Assembly (NCBI RefSeq): GCF_000514815.1
Contig: NZ_KI911472.1
Span: forward strand, 327,713-391,712
DNA from: Salinispora fenicalii
GTDB taxonomy: Bacteria > Actinomycetota > Actinomycetes > Mycobacteriales > Micromonosporaceae
DNA length: 64,000 nt
Reading direction: 5' to 3'
Below the pieces are notes generated by a model. The model was not told where the DNA came from and did no database searches. It worked only from the letters and a program-made list of their open reading frames with translations. Shown in pieces: positions 49,030 to 58,053 of this stretch (position 1 is the stretch's first letter; each line of letters opens with the position of its first letter). Both the position numbers and the translations under genes were made by a program.

Positions 49030-50388
49030 TCACCCGGCAGATGTATCAGGCGTCGTGCACCGAACCGTCCGGTCCAGGAACTGTTGGATCTGACTATTCT
49101 TCCATCGGGCTATTTCGATACCGGACGCGTCGCCGAGGTGTCCCAACCATCGCAGAATTGGTAGTACGACGGTAGCGTCATGGAAGTCCAGGTGCTTTGC
49201 CCCGGGTACTGTCATCTCGTGGAACTCGGCCTGTGCGATGTCTCGTGCGAAATCGTTGCTGCCAGAGTTTAACTCACTGTAGATCATCAGGTACGGAACG
49301 CTGAGTGGGTCATGAGGGCGTTCGCTGTAGAGCCCACCATCGATGTTGATGGCTGCGGTGCACCGGTTGTCAATCTTACTGAGCTCGCTGGCGACCGCCC
49401 CGCCCAGAGACAGCCCCATCGTGGCGATCGGCCGCCCTGACCCCACTTCACCGGTGGGATACCCGGGAACACTGGCCAGGATGGTGGGAAGCCGGTCAAG
49501 CACATGCTGTGAGTCTTCGGTACGGCGGGCAACGACGGTAGCTGTGCTGGTGCTTAACTGGTAGAGCTCCGCAGAGATTCGGGCGCGCTCGGATCGGGTG
49601 AGCTTACCCCGCAGCTCGCGGTTGATCTCCTGGGTCCGTCTGGCTGTGGCCGGGGCGACGGCTGCGTTTGATTCCTCCAGCTCGGCACGCTGATCGATGT
49701 GCCTGACACTCACCACGATATAGCCGTGGCTTGCCAACGATTCCATCAGGAGGGAGTTCTCCGAGGTGATGGACACGAGCCCGGGCTGGTAGAGGACTAT
49801 CGGTGCGGTCGTAGCGTGTCGGCTGGCGTGGGCGTCACGAATCGCATGCGTCCGTACCTGCTTCAGGTAGCCGGCGAGCCGCCGTAGCCCGGAGGGAATC
49901 CCAGGAGCTTCGTGGAATTCGGACCACAGGGCTTCGCCTCGTCGTTGAGTCAGGTTTGCTTCCGCCGGATACCACGTGGTGACGAAGAGTCGCCTGCGTC
50001 CCATGCGTGGTGCCGTCCCGACATCGCGCTCCTCCGTTGTCGTGATCATGCCGACCCCGAACGGACCGTCGGGCTGTGGGAGGCTAGGGATGGGAAAGCC
50101 GACTACCAACGCGGCAGACGCTGTCGACAACAACAGGGCGACCAGCCCGCCGACGATGCGTACGCCAACGGGCAGTTCTGTGACGACAGCGACGCAAAGC
50201 CAGACGACGGCGAGGTAGCCCGGTGCCATCTGCCACCGGGCGCTGTTGTTGACCAGGCGGAGGATGCTGAGTGCGGTCACCGCGACGATCGCCGGCAGCG
50301 CCACGCTCGTCGGAGCGGCAAAGAGGATCAACGTTGTGGTGAGGGCGGTAGCAGTCAGAGTGGCCCGTTCGACAAAGGTCCACATCAT
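49030..50388 (-). CDS. membrane-anchored alpha/beta hydrolase (PAF-acetylhydrolase-like)
   Basis: A 452-residue protein. The first ~105 residues hold four transmembrane helices; the rest is an alpha/beta hydrolase with an RRRLFVTTWYPAE strand, APIVLYQPG near the oxyanion region, the nucleophile elbow GLSLGGAVA, an Asp in NIDGGLY and His in AKHLDFHD. The set matches the PAF-acetylhydrolase/lipase group. The ATG overlaps the TetR stop upstream by four bases, so it is the likely regulated partner. Substrate is unknown. Confidence 0.82.
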   Translation of the reverse strand: MMWTFVERATLTATALTTTLILFAAPTSVALPAIVAVTALSILRLVNNSARWQMAPGYLAVVWLCVAVVTELPVGVRIVGGLVALLLSTASAALVVGFPIPSLPQPDGPFGVGMITTTEERDVGTAPRMGRRRLFVTTWYPAEANLTQRRGEALWSEFHEAPGIPSGLRRLAGYLKQVRTHAIRDAHASRHATTAPIVLYQPGLVSITSENSLLMESLASHGYIVVSVRHIDQRAELEESNAAVAPATARRTQEINRELRGKLTRSERARISAELYQLSTSTATVVARRTEDSQHVLDRLPTILASVPGYPTGEVGSGRPIATMGLSLGGAVASELSKIDNRCTAAINIDGGLYSERPHDPLSVPYLMIYSELNSGSNDFARDIAQAEFHEMTVPGAKHLDFHDATVVLPILRWLGHLGDASGIEIARWKNSQIQQFLDRTVRCTTPDTSAG

Positions 50389-51080
50389 CGATTCCGCCGG
50401 TCCGACGAGCCCGGGACGTTGGCGACACCGAGGTAGCCACATACGAAGTCGGCGAGTTCCTTGGCGAACTCGTCGGCATCGGTGGGAAGGTTCCAGCCGG
50501 ACATCCCCTCTGGGTGAAGCAGGCGTCCCAGGAACATCAGGTTGAAGAAGTACGCAGTCATGCTGGCCGCTCTGGCCAAGTCTGAATGGCGTATCTCGTC
50601 GGCGTGACTCTGTAGCAGTGAGCGAAAGCCGGACACGGCAACCTCCTCCCGGTGCCGCCAGTGCTCGTCTAGCAAGTCCGGGTGCAACCGAGACTGAAGG
50701 TAGGCCGGTTGCATGACATAGCGCAGGTCCTCGGATTGACGCCATGCCGCACGGCCGACTTGGACAAGTGCCTCGCGCAGCGAGGTGCGGCTGCTCGGCT
50801 CGGCGTTGTCCCGGGAGAAGTCGTCCCACCATTGCGTCACCCGGCGCAGGTACAGGGCGACGAGGATGGCGACCGCGGCGTTCTGATTGTCGAAACGCTG
50901 GTAGACCGAGGCCACGGACACACCGGCCCGGTTGGCGATCTGCGCGACGCTGATCTCGTCGAAGCTCTCTTCGTGAAGCAGTTCGTCCAGTGCGGTGATG
51001 AGCTTGTCCCGGGTCTCGCGGGAGCGCCGCTGCGTGGCGGGTTTGGTGCCGGGCGACGTACCGTCCACAGAACTAAACAT
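50385..51080 (-). CDS. TetR-family regulator
   Basis: A 231-residue regulator with TetR HTH at about 18-72 (TRDKLITALDELLHEESFDEIS, RAGVSVASVYQRFDNQNAAVAI) and a C-terminal helical sensor domain. It starts an operon with the membrane-anchored hydrolase (ATGA overlap). Confidence 0.9.
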   Translation of the reverse strand: MFSSVDGTSPGTKPATQRRSRETRDKLITALDELLHEESFDEISVAQIANRAGVSVASVYQRFDNQNAAVAILVALYLRRVTQWWDDFSRDNAEPSSRTSLREALVQVGRAAWRQSEDLRYVMQPAYLQSRLHPDLLDEHWRHREEVAVSGFRSLLQSHADEIRHSDLARAASMTAYFFNLMFLGRLLHPEGMSGWNLPTDADEFAKELADFVCGYLGVANVPGSSDRRNR

Positions 51081-51111
51081 GACTCAGGTTTACCTTACCC
51101 CTGGAGGGATC

Positions 51112-52761
51112 TCAACCCCTGACAACCGCGAGTTGTGGTGGCCGCGCACCGGCTGGGACGCCTACCCCCGTTGCAGTACCAGCCGGTAGCAGATTCTGCT
51201 GATTCCTGCGGGAACGAGCCCGAGCCACCAGCCGGGTCACGTCCTCCGCGGTGGCCTGACCCGGATTGACGACGCTGACCCAGCCCTGCCCGGCGTAGAC
51301 CGGATGGGGGAGCAGACGGTCCGGCTCCGTGAAGTTGATGCCGTCGCTGTGTGCGGCGAACTCCTCCGGGCCGTAGCCGAACAGGTTGCGGAACTCGGCT
51401 CGATCCACCTCGATGTTGAGCCGGTACCGTCCGGGGCCGGCCAGGCGGGACCGTTCGTCGAAGCCCGGGACGTCATGCCCGACGATCGTGGCGAACGGTC
51501 GCACTCGGTCCGTGTCAGTGAAGAAGAACCGGTCACCCCAGGTGTGGGGTGGCTGCTCGGAAGCCGGCGGGATCCGGGTCTCGGTCACCCCCGCCAGGCC
51601 AGCGATCCGGGCCGCGTCGGCCGCGCCCGGCGCGAAACCGAGGTGCAGGATCGCGTCACAGGTCTCGACCGTCGCCGCGTCCAGCGACGACAGTCCGAGC
51701 AGGTCGGCCGCGCGTTCGCGGAGACCGTCGCCGGTGGGCGGCGGGAAGATCCCGGTCTCGGCGCCGAGCTGATACTCGTAGGTGCCGGGCTCCGGCTGCC
51801 CGAGACCGAGCGGCCCGCTCGCCCCGAGACTGCCGGCCACATAGACGTACCTGTTGCCGAGCGACACGGACACGATCGAGCCGGCGCCGTTCCACTGCGC
51901 TGCCAGGTCCTGGCCATCCCAGCGGCTGTCCCACCGGCCCGGGTGCCGTTGCAGGTGGACGTTGTGGGCGCAGACCAGGACCGGCCCCCGGTCCCGCTCA
52001 CGGGCGTCGATGTCGAGCAGATTCTGTGCCATCAGCGCATCCCGAACGGCGAGCAGGCGACCGATGCGCTGCGACTGGGTGCCCGGTACGGCCATCGCGC
52101 CGTGGTAGGTGAGTAGGCCGACAGCCGTGCTGGCGAGTACCGTGGCGCGGTTCCAGGATTCCAGCGATGTCTCCCGGACCAGGCGGGGCGCGTCGGCGTA
52201 CAGCTGCGTGCGGAAATCCTCGGCGATACCGCGCAGCGCCGTCGCCTCCGGTGACCGGCCGGGTGATCGCGCGGCATCGAACATGATTTCGGGGGCGCTC
52301 CAACGCTTCTCGTCGCCTACGAGGCGATCCAGCTCGGACAGGGCTTCGCCGAGGTATTCGCGCAGCTCACGCAGGATCGGCCCGGGACTGGGCGCGCCGG
52401 TGATCTCGGTTGGCGCGTCGAAGCCGTGGAAGGTGACCCGCTCGTCGGGCGGTAGCCCCTCGTTGTGCGCGCGCAGCCAGTCGATCAGTTCGCGGCTGGC
52501 GGGGTGGGTGCCCCAGCCGTGGCTAATGCCGGCACTCAGGTCCACCTCGTCGCGGCGGCCCTGCACGTAGTCGTTGACGGCGAGCCCGGCGACCCGGTCC
52601 GATTCGATGGCGATGGACCGGAAGCCGTGCTTGACGAGGGTTTCGAGGATCCGATTGCGCAGGTGGGGGAAGGCCGGCTCACCGTGGTAAGGCTCGCCGA
52701 TCGCGAGCAGCCGCGGCCGGTGGGCACGGACAAGGGCCTGCAACTCCGTATCGAAAGCCAT
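51112..52761 (-). CDS. erythromycin-esterase-like domain fused to DUF6194
   Basis: A 549-residue two-domain protein. Residues 1 to about 395 resemble the erythromycin esterase/succinoglycan-biosynthesis family (LLAIGEPYHGEPAF, AIESDR, ISHGWGTH, VLVCAHNVHLQRHPG). Residues about 400-525 match the DUF6194 pattern (WGDRFFFTDTD, PFATIVGHDVPGF, RLNIEVDRAEFRNLFGY, DRLLPHPVYAGQGWVSVVNPG). The usual activity of the first domain is hydrolysis of a macrolide lactone; that activity here is not shown. The ATG lies seven bases after a leftward TACGGT box (52769-52774). It diverges from a TioE-type regulator. Confidence 0.85.
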   Translation of the reverse strand: MAFDTELQALVRAHRPRLLAIGEPYHGEPAFPHLRNRILETLVKHGFRSIAIESDRVAGLAVNDYVQGRRDEVDLSAGISHGWGTHPASRELIDWLRAHNEGLPPDERVTFHGFDAPTEITGAPSPGPILRELREYLGEALSELDRLVGDEKRWSAPEIMFDAARSPGRSPEATALRGIAEDFRTQLYADAPRLVRETSLESWNRATVLASTAVGLLTYHGAMAVPGTQSQRIGRLLAVRDALMAQNLLDIDARERDRGPVLVCAHNVHLQRHPGRWDSRWDGQDLAAQWNGAGSIVSVSLGNRYVYVAGSLGASGPLGLGQPEPGTYEYQLGAETGIFPPPTGDGLRERAADLLGLSSLDAATVETCDAILHLGFAPGAADAARIAGLAGVTETRIPPASEQPPHTWGDRFFFTDTDRVRPFATIVGHDVPGFDERSRLAGPGRYRLNIEVDRAEFRNLFGYGPEEFAAHSDGINFTEPDRLLPHPVYAGQGWVSVVNPGQATAEDVTRLVARARSRRNQQNLLPAGTATGVGVPAGARPPQLAVVRG

Positions 52762-52780
52762 GACCTTAACCGTATCGTTG

Positions 52781-52791
52781 AACCTTCGGTT
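52781..52791. promoter_or_regulatory. candidate MerR/TioE operator AACC-N3-GGTT
   Basis: The inverted repeat AACCTTCGGTT lies between the divergent ereA-like and tioE-like genes, next to TTTAAACTG. MerR proteins usually bind such dyads within a stretched promoter spacer. Confidence 0.45.
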
Positions 52792-52826
52792 TAAACTGTT
52801 CCCATCGATGACCGGGGGACCGGCTG

Positions 52827-53597
52827 TTGAAGTCTCAAACGACGGTGTATCGGCCTGTGGATCTGGCCCGGCCGCACGGGCTCTCCGCGCAGGCGGTCCG
52901 CAACTACGAGGCGGCCGGAGTGATCCCGCCGGCTTTCCGGACGGCGAGCGGCTACCGCAGCTACACCGACGACCACGTGGGCGCGCTGACCGCCTACGTC
53001 GCGCTTGTCCGGGGGTACGGCTTTCAGTCAGCCGGAGAGATCATGAGGGCGGTCCTCCGGGGCGACCTCCCGTCCGCCCTGGCCATCGTCGATGCCGCCC
53101 ACGTACTGCTGCAACGCGACCGGGAGACCCTGGACCAGGTCGCCGCGGCTGCCATTGTCCTGGCGTCCGGATCCACCTCGACCGCGCCCGGTCCGGCCGC
53201 GTCGGTCTCCGTCGGTGTGCTCGCCCGCCGGCTCGGCGTAACCCCAGCCACACTGCGCAAATGGGAGCGGGCCGGCATCCTGGCCCCAGCCCGGTCCCGG
53301 ACCGCGCGGGTCTACTCACCCGAGGACGTACGCGACGCCGAACTCACCCACCTCTTGCGACGTGGGGGCTACCTGCTGCATCACATCGCCGCGGTGATCG
53401 AGCAGGTGCACGCCGCCGGTGGGGCCGGCCCGCTGGCGGCATCGATCGAACAGTGGCGAGAGCGGATCACGACCCGCGGCCGGGCGATGCTCACCGGGTC
53501 CGCTCGCCTCGCGGACTACCTCTCCTACCGTGAACTGACTCGCGGTGACGCCGCCGCCCCAGCTATGGACTCACCAGGCCAGCACCCGACGGGCTGA
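52827..53597 (+). CDS. TioE-family MerR regulator with two HTH domains
   Basis: A 256-residue protein with two MerR-like helix-turn-helix modules: residues about 8-75 (YRPVDLARPHGLSAQAVRNYE, GYRSYTDDHV) and about 128-190 (VGVLARRLGVTPATLRKWERAGIL, YSPEDVRDAEL). This double arrangement is typical of the TioE family named from thiocoraline biosynthesis. The start is TTG with GGGGGACC upstream. It probably activates the divergent EreA-DUF6194 gene. Its last 27 bases overlap the opposing M48 peptidase gene. Confidence 0.88.
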   Translation: MKSQTTVYRPVDLARPHGLSAQAVRNYEAAGVIPPAFRTASGYRSYTDDHVGALTAYVALVRGYGFQSAGEIMRAVLRGDLPSALAIVDAAHVLLQRDRETLDQVAAAAIVLASGSTSTAPGPAASVSVGVLARRLGVTPATLRKWERAGILAPARSRTARVYSPEDVRDAELTHLLRRGGYLLHHIAAVIEQVHAAGGAGPLAASIEQWRERITTRGRAMLTGSARLADYLSYRELTRGDAAAPAMDSPGQHPTG

Positions 53598-54833
53598 CTC
53601 GTACTCCTTGGTCAGCTCGTCGTCGATGCGGGACGAACGTTGCTCGGTGAGCACCACCGTCAGATCGTGGGGCTGAACGCCCTCGAGCATCAGGTGACGC
53701 AGACCGGTGGGCGGATGGGAGGAGAACAGCGACGCCTCCTCGCGGCCCGACAGCTGCCGCAACAGCGGCAGCTGGTCGGCACTGGCCGCCCGCGACTCGG
53801 CGACCGCCGCCCGCCACCGTTGGGGACCGTGCCCCGCCCTGGACTCCCGGCGTACAGCGAGCGACATTGACTCGACCCGTAGCGCGGTATCCAGCAGGCT
53901 CGTTGCAGCGGCTGTTCCCGCGACCTTCGCCGACATCTCGTCCGCCAGGTACTCGGCCCGCTGACTGTCTCGTAGCGCCACGCACACGAGTGCCACATGC
54001 AGCGTGAACAACAGACGGGACAGCGGGTATTGGATGACTCGCCCAAGGGCCGCCCCCATCCACTCGATGAGGCCGGGGGCGGTCGATGGCGCCGGGCGGA
54101 GAAGGTCCGCCGCGGAGCCGAGGGTGGTGAACGCCGGCTGGGTGAGCAGCATCCGCCGCGGGTCGCCGTTGACGAAGTGGCCGAGTTCGTGACCGAGCAG
54201 GGCGACGCGTTCCTGCGGCGCGAGGCATCCCCAGTACGGCAGTCCGAGACACAGCACCCGGCGGCGGATGCCTATCGTTGCCGCGTACGCGTTGAAGTCG
54301 GCGTTGACGACAATCACGTCGGGAGTCGGCGCCCCAACCGCCTGCGCCACCTCATCAACCAGGGCGAAAAGCTCGGGTGAGCGGTCTCGGCGGAGGACAT
54401 CGGCGTCGGGGTCGAGCCGCCCGAAGCGGGGCCGTAGTCCGACGGCGAGGGCGAGTAGGGGAACCGCCAGCAGAAGCGACGGGCCCGGAAAGGAGAAGGC
54501 GACGATCAGCCAGATCCCGGTGGCAGCGAGGGCCACGACGCCGAGGAACAGCAAGCAGGATGCGGTGGCGGTGACGATGGCGGCTGTGCCGACGCCACTA
54601 CTGCCCAGCGGTCGCCCGAGCAGCCGGTCGAACTGGCGACGGGTCATGCGGTACCCGACGTCATGGATCCGTCGGTCCAGCCAGCGCCAGCCAAAGAACG
54701 GGCCGATGCGTTCAGCGTCGTACGCTTCGAGGTTCCACTCGCAGGCCGGGCACCATGGCAGGGCCTCGCGCGGAGCGACTGTGGCAGTACCGCACTCCGG
54801 GCAGGTGTTATCGGTGACCCTTGTATCGATCAT
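53571..54833 (-). CDS. M48-family metallopeptidase with N-terminal zinc ribbon
   Basis: A 420-residue membrane protease. Residues 8-35 form a CPECG...CPAC zinc ribbon; four hydrophobic spans follow (two near 95-150 and two around 250-300). The catalytic HELGH is in LLGHELGHFVNGD and the third zinc ligand Glu in QRAEYLADEMSAK. HtpX-like M48 proteases degrade misfolded membrane proteins. The ATG overlaps the upstream acetyltransferase stop by four bases. Confidence 0.88.
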   Translation of the reverse strand: MIDTRVTDNTCPECGTATVAPREALPWCPACEWNLEAYDAERIGPFFGWRWLDRRIHDVGYRMTRRQFDRLLGRPLGSSGVGTAAIVTATASCLLFLGVVALAATGIWLIVAFSFPGPSLLLAVPLLALAVGLRPRFGRLDPDADVLRRDRSPELFALVDEVAQAVGAPTPDVIVVNADFNAYAATIGIRRRVLCLGLPYWGCLAPQERVALLGHELGHFVNGDPRRMLLTQPAFTTLGSAADLLRPAPSTAPGLIEWMGAALGRVIQYPLSRLLFTLHVALVCVALRDSQRAEYLADEMSAKVAGTAAATSLLDTALRVESMSLAVRRESRAGHGPQRWRAAVAESRAASADQLPLLRQLSGREEASLFSSHPPTGLRHLMLEGVQPHDLTVVLTEQRSSRIDDELTKEYESARRVLAW

Positions 54834-55516
54834 GAGCGCCGATTCTGCCGACCAACGCTGGCACGTGGTACCGCCCGTTCGGCCCGATCCGCCGCGTGTT
54901 TCCCGGGTGGTGGTTGGGGGACGACGTCTGTCCGGTTGGCCAGCCATTCTTGGCGGGTGGTCGCGTACTCAACCTCACCGTGCTCGCTGCCGGGTAGCGG
55001 GTCGTCGAAGTCCAGGTGGAAGGTACGCACGTAGTCCAACCCGACCGCCGCCATGGTCGTGCGGGAGGGCAGGTTGACCGCCATCGTCTCGGCGAAGATG
55101 CGGTGCAGGCCCAGGTCGGCGAAGCCGTGCCGGATCAGTTCGCGGGCGCCCTCACTGGCCAGGCCTTGACGCCAGTACCGGCGCAGTAGTCGGTAGCCCA
55201 ACTCCGCCTGCCCCTCGACCGGCCCCTGATCCGCACGCTCCGGCGGCTGCAAAATCCACCATCCGACAAACGAACCCTCCATCAGCCCGGCCCAGAAACC
55301 GAGCCCGGGAACCGCCGATGCGACGACGATTCGCCGCCGATGCGCCTGCTCCACCTCAGCCCGCTGCCGCGGCCGGCCCAGGTAGCGCATGACTTCCGGA
55401 TCCGCGTCGAGCTGGACCTCACCCTCCAGGTGATCGTCGCTCAACGGCACGAGTTGAAGCCGCGCGGTCCGCAAGGTTGCCTGGGTCACGAAGCGTGATC
55501 CTGCCTGGCCGAACAT
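54830..55516 (-). CDS. GNAT acetyltransferase
   Basis: A 228-residue acetyltransferase of the RimJ type. LRTARLQLVPLSDDHL, the acetyl-CoA segment LGYRLLRRYWRQGLASEGARELI, and HRIFAETMAVNLPSRTTMAAVG are in place. A GTG at 55489 could be the real start, giving the domain its usual N-terminus. It shares an operon with the M48 peptidase (ATGA overlap). The tail after residue ~195 is disordered. Confidence 0.87.
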   Translation of the reverse strand: MFGQAGSRFVTQATLRTARLQLVPLSDDHLEGEVQLDADPEVMRYLGRPRQRAEVEQAHRRRIVVASAVPGLGFWAGLMEGSFVGWWILQPPERADQGPVEGQAELGYRLLRRYWRQGLASEGARELIRHGFADLGLHRIFAETMAVNLPSRTTMAAVGLDYVRTFHLDFDDPLPGSEHGEVEYATTRQEWLANRTDVVPQPPPGKHAADRAERAVPRASVGRQNRRS

Positions 55517-55651
55517 GTCACCTCAATCGATTTCAGTCGCGCGGCTACGTCCAGCGAAAGTGACGTGTCTCGGTAGACGGGCGGATCGGTCGGGCGCGCT
55601 TGACCGGACTGAGGGCATCTATACTCGGCGCAGCCATGAACCCAGACGGTT

Positions 55652-55957
55652 GTGCCACCGTTGCCCTTGCAGGTCATGCACGAACTCCTCGGCTTGCCCA
55701 CCCAGGCCAGCGTCGACTTTCGGACGTGGACGAACACGCTGCTGTCCGCCGACGCCAACCAGCCCGCCCAGTCCCGATCGGCCATGGCAAACATGCGGCG
55801 GTTCCTGATCGAACAGGTGGCGCGCAAGAGAGCGCGGCCCGGCGACGACCTGCTCGACCGCTTTCCCGGGATACGGCTGGCCGTGCCGGCCCACGACATC
55901 CGTTGGCGGGAATCGTTTCGACTACGCGGGCTGATCGCCCTACCGGTGTTCCGGTAG
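55652..55957 (+). pseudogene. cytochrome P450 remnant with internal deletion
   Basis: The frame reads HELLGLPTQASVDFRTWTN through RRFLIEQVARKRARPGDDLLD, the C-D to F helix part of an actinobacterial P450. It then jumps directly to RFPGIRLAVPAHDIRWRES and RLRGLIALPV, the last 30 residues of such proteins. The I-helix, ExxR and the haem-binding Cys loop, roughly 170 residues, are gone, and so is the N-terminus. It cannot bind haem. A TATACT -10-like box stands at 55620-55625. The end overlaps the DJ-1 gene by 18 bases. Confidence 0.8.
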
Positions 55958-56623
55958 GGCGACTGGGTGGGCGCGGGGCAGGCCAGCGTCGCCGCCCTGG
56001 CCTGCGAGCGCTGACGCGGGGGCGGGCAGGTAGGGGGAGATGTTGCGCCAGACACGCTCGATGTATTCCTCCTTCTCGCCGACCGGGACGACATAGTGCA
56101 GCGCGCCTTCGGCGGCGTCCTTGCCCTGGAGGCGGGCGATAGCCCAGGCGGCGAGGTAGTGCGAGGCCAGGCAGCCGCCCGCGGTGGCGACATTGTCCTT
56201 CGCGTAGAAGGGCTGGTTAAGCACCTCGACGCCGGCGGCGACAACCCAGGGCTTAGTGATCAGGTCGGTGCAGACGGGGATGTCGTGAAGCAGACCAAGC
56301 TTGGCCAGTACAAGTGCGCCCGAGCACTGCGCCGCGATGAGTTGGCGCGAGGGGTCCAGGTCGCGTAGGACATTCATGATTGCCGGGTCTTCGACGACTT
56401 CGCGGGTGGCATTGCCGCTGCCGACGATTACGGCGTCAGCGGCGCATGCCTGCTCAAGGGTGGACATTTGCTCGATAACCACCCCGTTCATCGACGTCAC
56501 CGTGGGGCTAGGGGTGGCGATCGTGACGCGCCAGCCGTCGGTCTTGATGCGGTTGAGTACACCGAGCGCGATCAGGGAGTCGAGTTCGTTGTAGCCCTCG
56601 AAGGTGAGGATGGCGATGTGCAC
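55940..56623 (-). CDS. DJ-1/PfpI family protein
   Basis: A 227-residue class-I glutamine-amidotransferase-like protein. The nucleophile cysteine is in AAQCSGALVLA (about residue 99) and a Glu lies near the N-terminus (LTFEGYNELD). This fits glyoxalase, chaperone or AraC-partner-like members. GGCLASHYLAAW follows. It diverges from a MocR-type regulator across a 21-base dyad, so it is probably the regulated gene. The last ~25 residues are unrelated to the domain and run into the P450 relic. Confidence 0.87.
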   Translation of the reverse strand: MHIAILTFEGYNELDSLIALGVLNRIKTDGWRVTIATPSPTVTSMNGVVIEQMSTLEQACAADAVIVGSGNATREVVEDPAIMNVLRDLDPSRQLIAAQCSGALVLAKLGLLHDIPVCTDLITKPWVVAAGVEVLNQPFYAKDNVATAGGCLASHYLAAWAIARLQGKDAAEGALHYVVPVGEKEEYIERVWRNISPYLPAPASALAGQGGDAGLPRAHPVALPEHR

Positions 56624-56689
56624 GGTGGCTGTCCTTCCGGCTGGGCGGGTCTGGACCGACGGTAGGAGCTAGCGAACAGAACAGTCAAA

Positions 56690-56710
56690 GAATTGTCATG
56701 GATACAATTC
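56690..56710. promoter_or_regulatory. operator GAATTGT-N7-ACAATTC
   Basis: A perfect 7+7 inverted repeat in the divergent MocR/DJ-1 control region. It covers an in-frame ATG at 56698, which argues that the regulator really starts at 56716. It is a good candidate binding site for the GntR-type HTH of the MocR protein. Confidence 0.7.
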
Positions 56711-56715
56711 GGCGT

Positions 56716-58053
56716 ATGGCATCCGCACGTTACAAAGCCCTGGTGGACGCGCTCGCATCCGACATCCGCGCGGGGCGGCTCGCCGCAGGTACGCGGCTGC
56801 CAACCCACCGTGGGCTCGCCGCCCGCGAGGGCATCGCCGTGGTCACCGCAACCCGGGTGTACGCCGAACTGGAAGTGATGGGCCTGGTCAGCCGGGAACA
56901 GGGCCGCGGCACGTTCGTACGCGACCCCGCGGTTCCGGTCGGCCATGGCATCGATCAGCAGGCAGTCGCCACGGACGCGGTCGACCTCAACTTCAACTAT
57001 CCGTCGCTGCCCGGCCAGGCCGACCTCCTACGGCAGGCCCTGCGGGAGGTGGCCACCTCCGGTGACCTCGACTCCCTGCTGCGCTACCAACCGCATCGAG
57101 GCCGTCCCCGGGACAGAGCCTCGATCGCGCGGCACTTGAGGCGTCGCGGAATCACCGCCGACGCGGATCAGATCCTCATCGTCACTGGCGCGCAGCACGG
57201 CCTGGCCATCACCGTCATGGCCGGGCTCAATGCCGGCGACGTCGTCGTGGTTGACGCACTCACCTACCCGGGCTTCAAGGTGCTCGCGCACGCCTTCCAC
57301 CTCGACCTGCAGCCCATCCCCACAACTACCGACGGGCCGGACCTCGAAGCCCTCGAAACGCTGTGCGCGGCCCGCCCGGTGCGCGCGATCTACACCATGC
57401 CCACCCTGCACAACCCGCTAGGCTGGGTTATGCCGGCGGCCGACCGCGTCCGTCTGATCGAGATTGCCCGACGGCACGGCGCGATCATCATTGAAGACGC
57501 CTCCTACGCCTACCTGGTCGAGGACCCCCCACCGCCGTTGGCCGCGACCGCGCCGGAGATCACCATCTACGTCTCGGGACTGTCCAAGAGCATCGCCACG
57601 GGCCTGCGGGTCGGCTTCGTCCTCGCTCCGCCGCCCACCGTGCCCTCACTCGAACGCGCGATCCGCGCCACCACCTGGAACACCCCGGCACTGACCACCG
57701 CGATCATCTGCCGCTGGCTCGAAGACGGCACGGCGGACCAGTTGGAAGCACAAAAGCGCAACGACGCAAGGGCCCGCCAAGCACTCGCCCGACAAGAACT
57801 GGCGGGCTTGCCGCTCATCAGCCACCCCTCGTCTTACTTCGCCTGGCTGCCGCTGCCCGACGACGCACGCGCCGACCGCCTGACCGCCACCCTCGCGCGG
57901 CACCACATCTCGGTCACCACGGCGCAGCCGTTCACCACCACGGTGCACACACCGCAGGCGATCCGCCTCGCCCTGGGCTCCACCGACCTCGACAGCCTCC
58001 AATCGACGCTACGTACCGTGCGACGCCTCACCTTCGAAGACACCTACGCCTGA
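56716..58053 (+). CDS. MocR-type regulator (GntR HTH plus aminotransferase fold)
   Basis: A 445-residue fusion of a GntR winged helix (about 1-70: RYKALVDALASDIRAGRLAAGTRLPT, GTFVRDP) and a fold-type-I PLP aminotransferase domain. The cofactor site shows VTGAQHGLAI, YTMPTLHNPLGWVM, IIEDASYAYLVE and the PLP lysine in VSGLSKSIATGLRVG. Such proteins sense a PLP-linked metabolite and control a neighbouring gene, here DJ-1/PfpI. The ATG at 56716 is preferred over 56698, which lies inside the operator. Confidence 0.9.
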   Translation: MASARYKALVDALASDIRAGRLAAGTRLPTHRGLAAREGIAVVTATRVYAELEVMGLVSREQGRGTFVRDPAVPVGHGIDQQAVATDAVDLNFNYPSLPGQADLLRQALREVATSGDLDSLLRYQPHRGRPRDRASIARHLRRRGITADADQILIVTGAQHGLAITVMAGLNAGDVVVVDALTYPGFKVLAHAFHLDLQPIPTTTDGPDLEALETLCAARPVRAIYTMPTLHNPLGWVMPAADRVRLIEIARRHGAIIIEDASYAYLVEDPPPPLAATAPEITIYVSGLSKSIATGLRVGFVLAPPPTVPSLERAIRATTWNTPALTTAIICRWLEDGTADQLEAQKRNDARARQALARQELAGLPLISHPSSYFAWLPLPDDARADRLTATLARHHISVTTAQPFTTTVHTPQAIRLALGSTDLDSLQSTLRTVRRLTFEDTYA

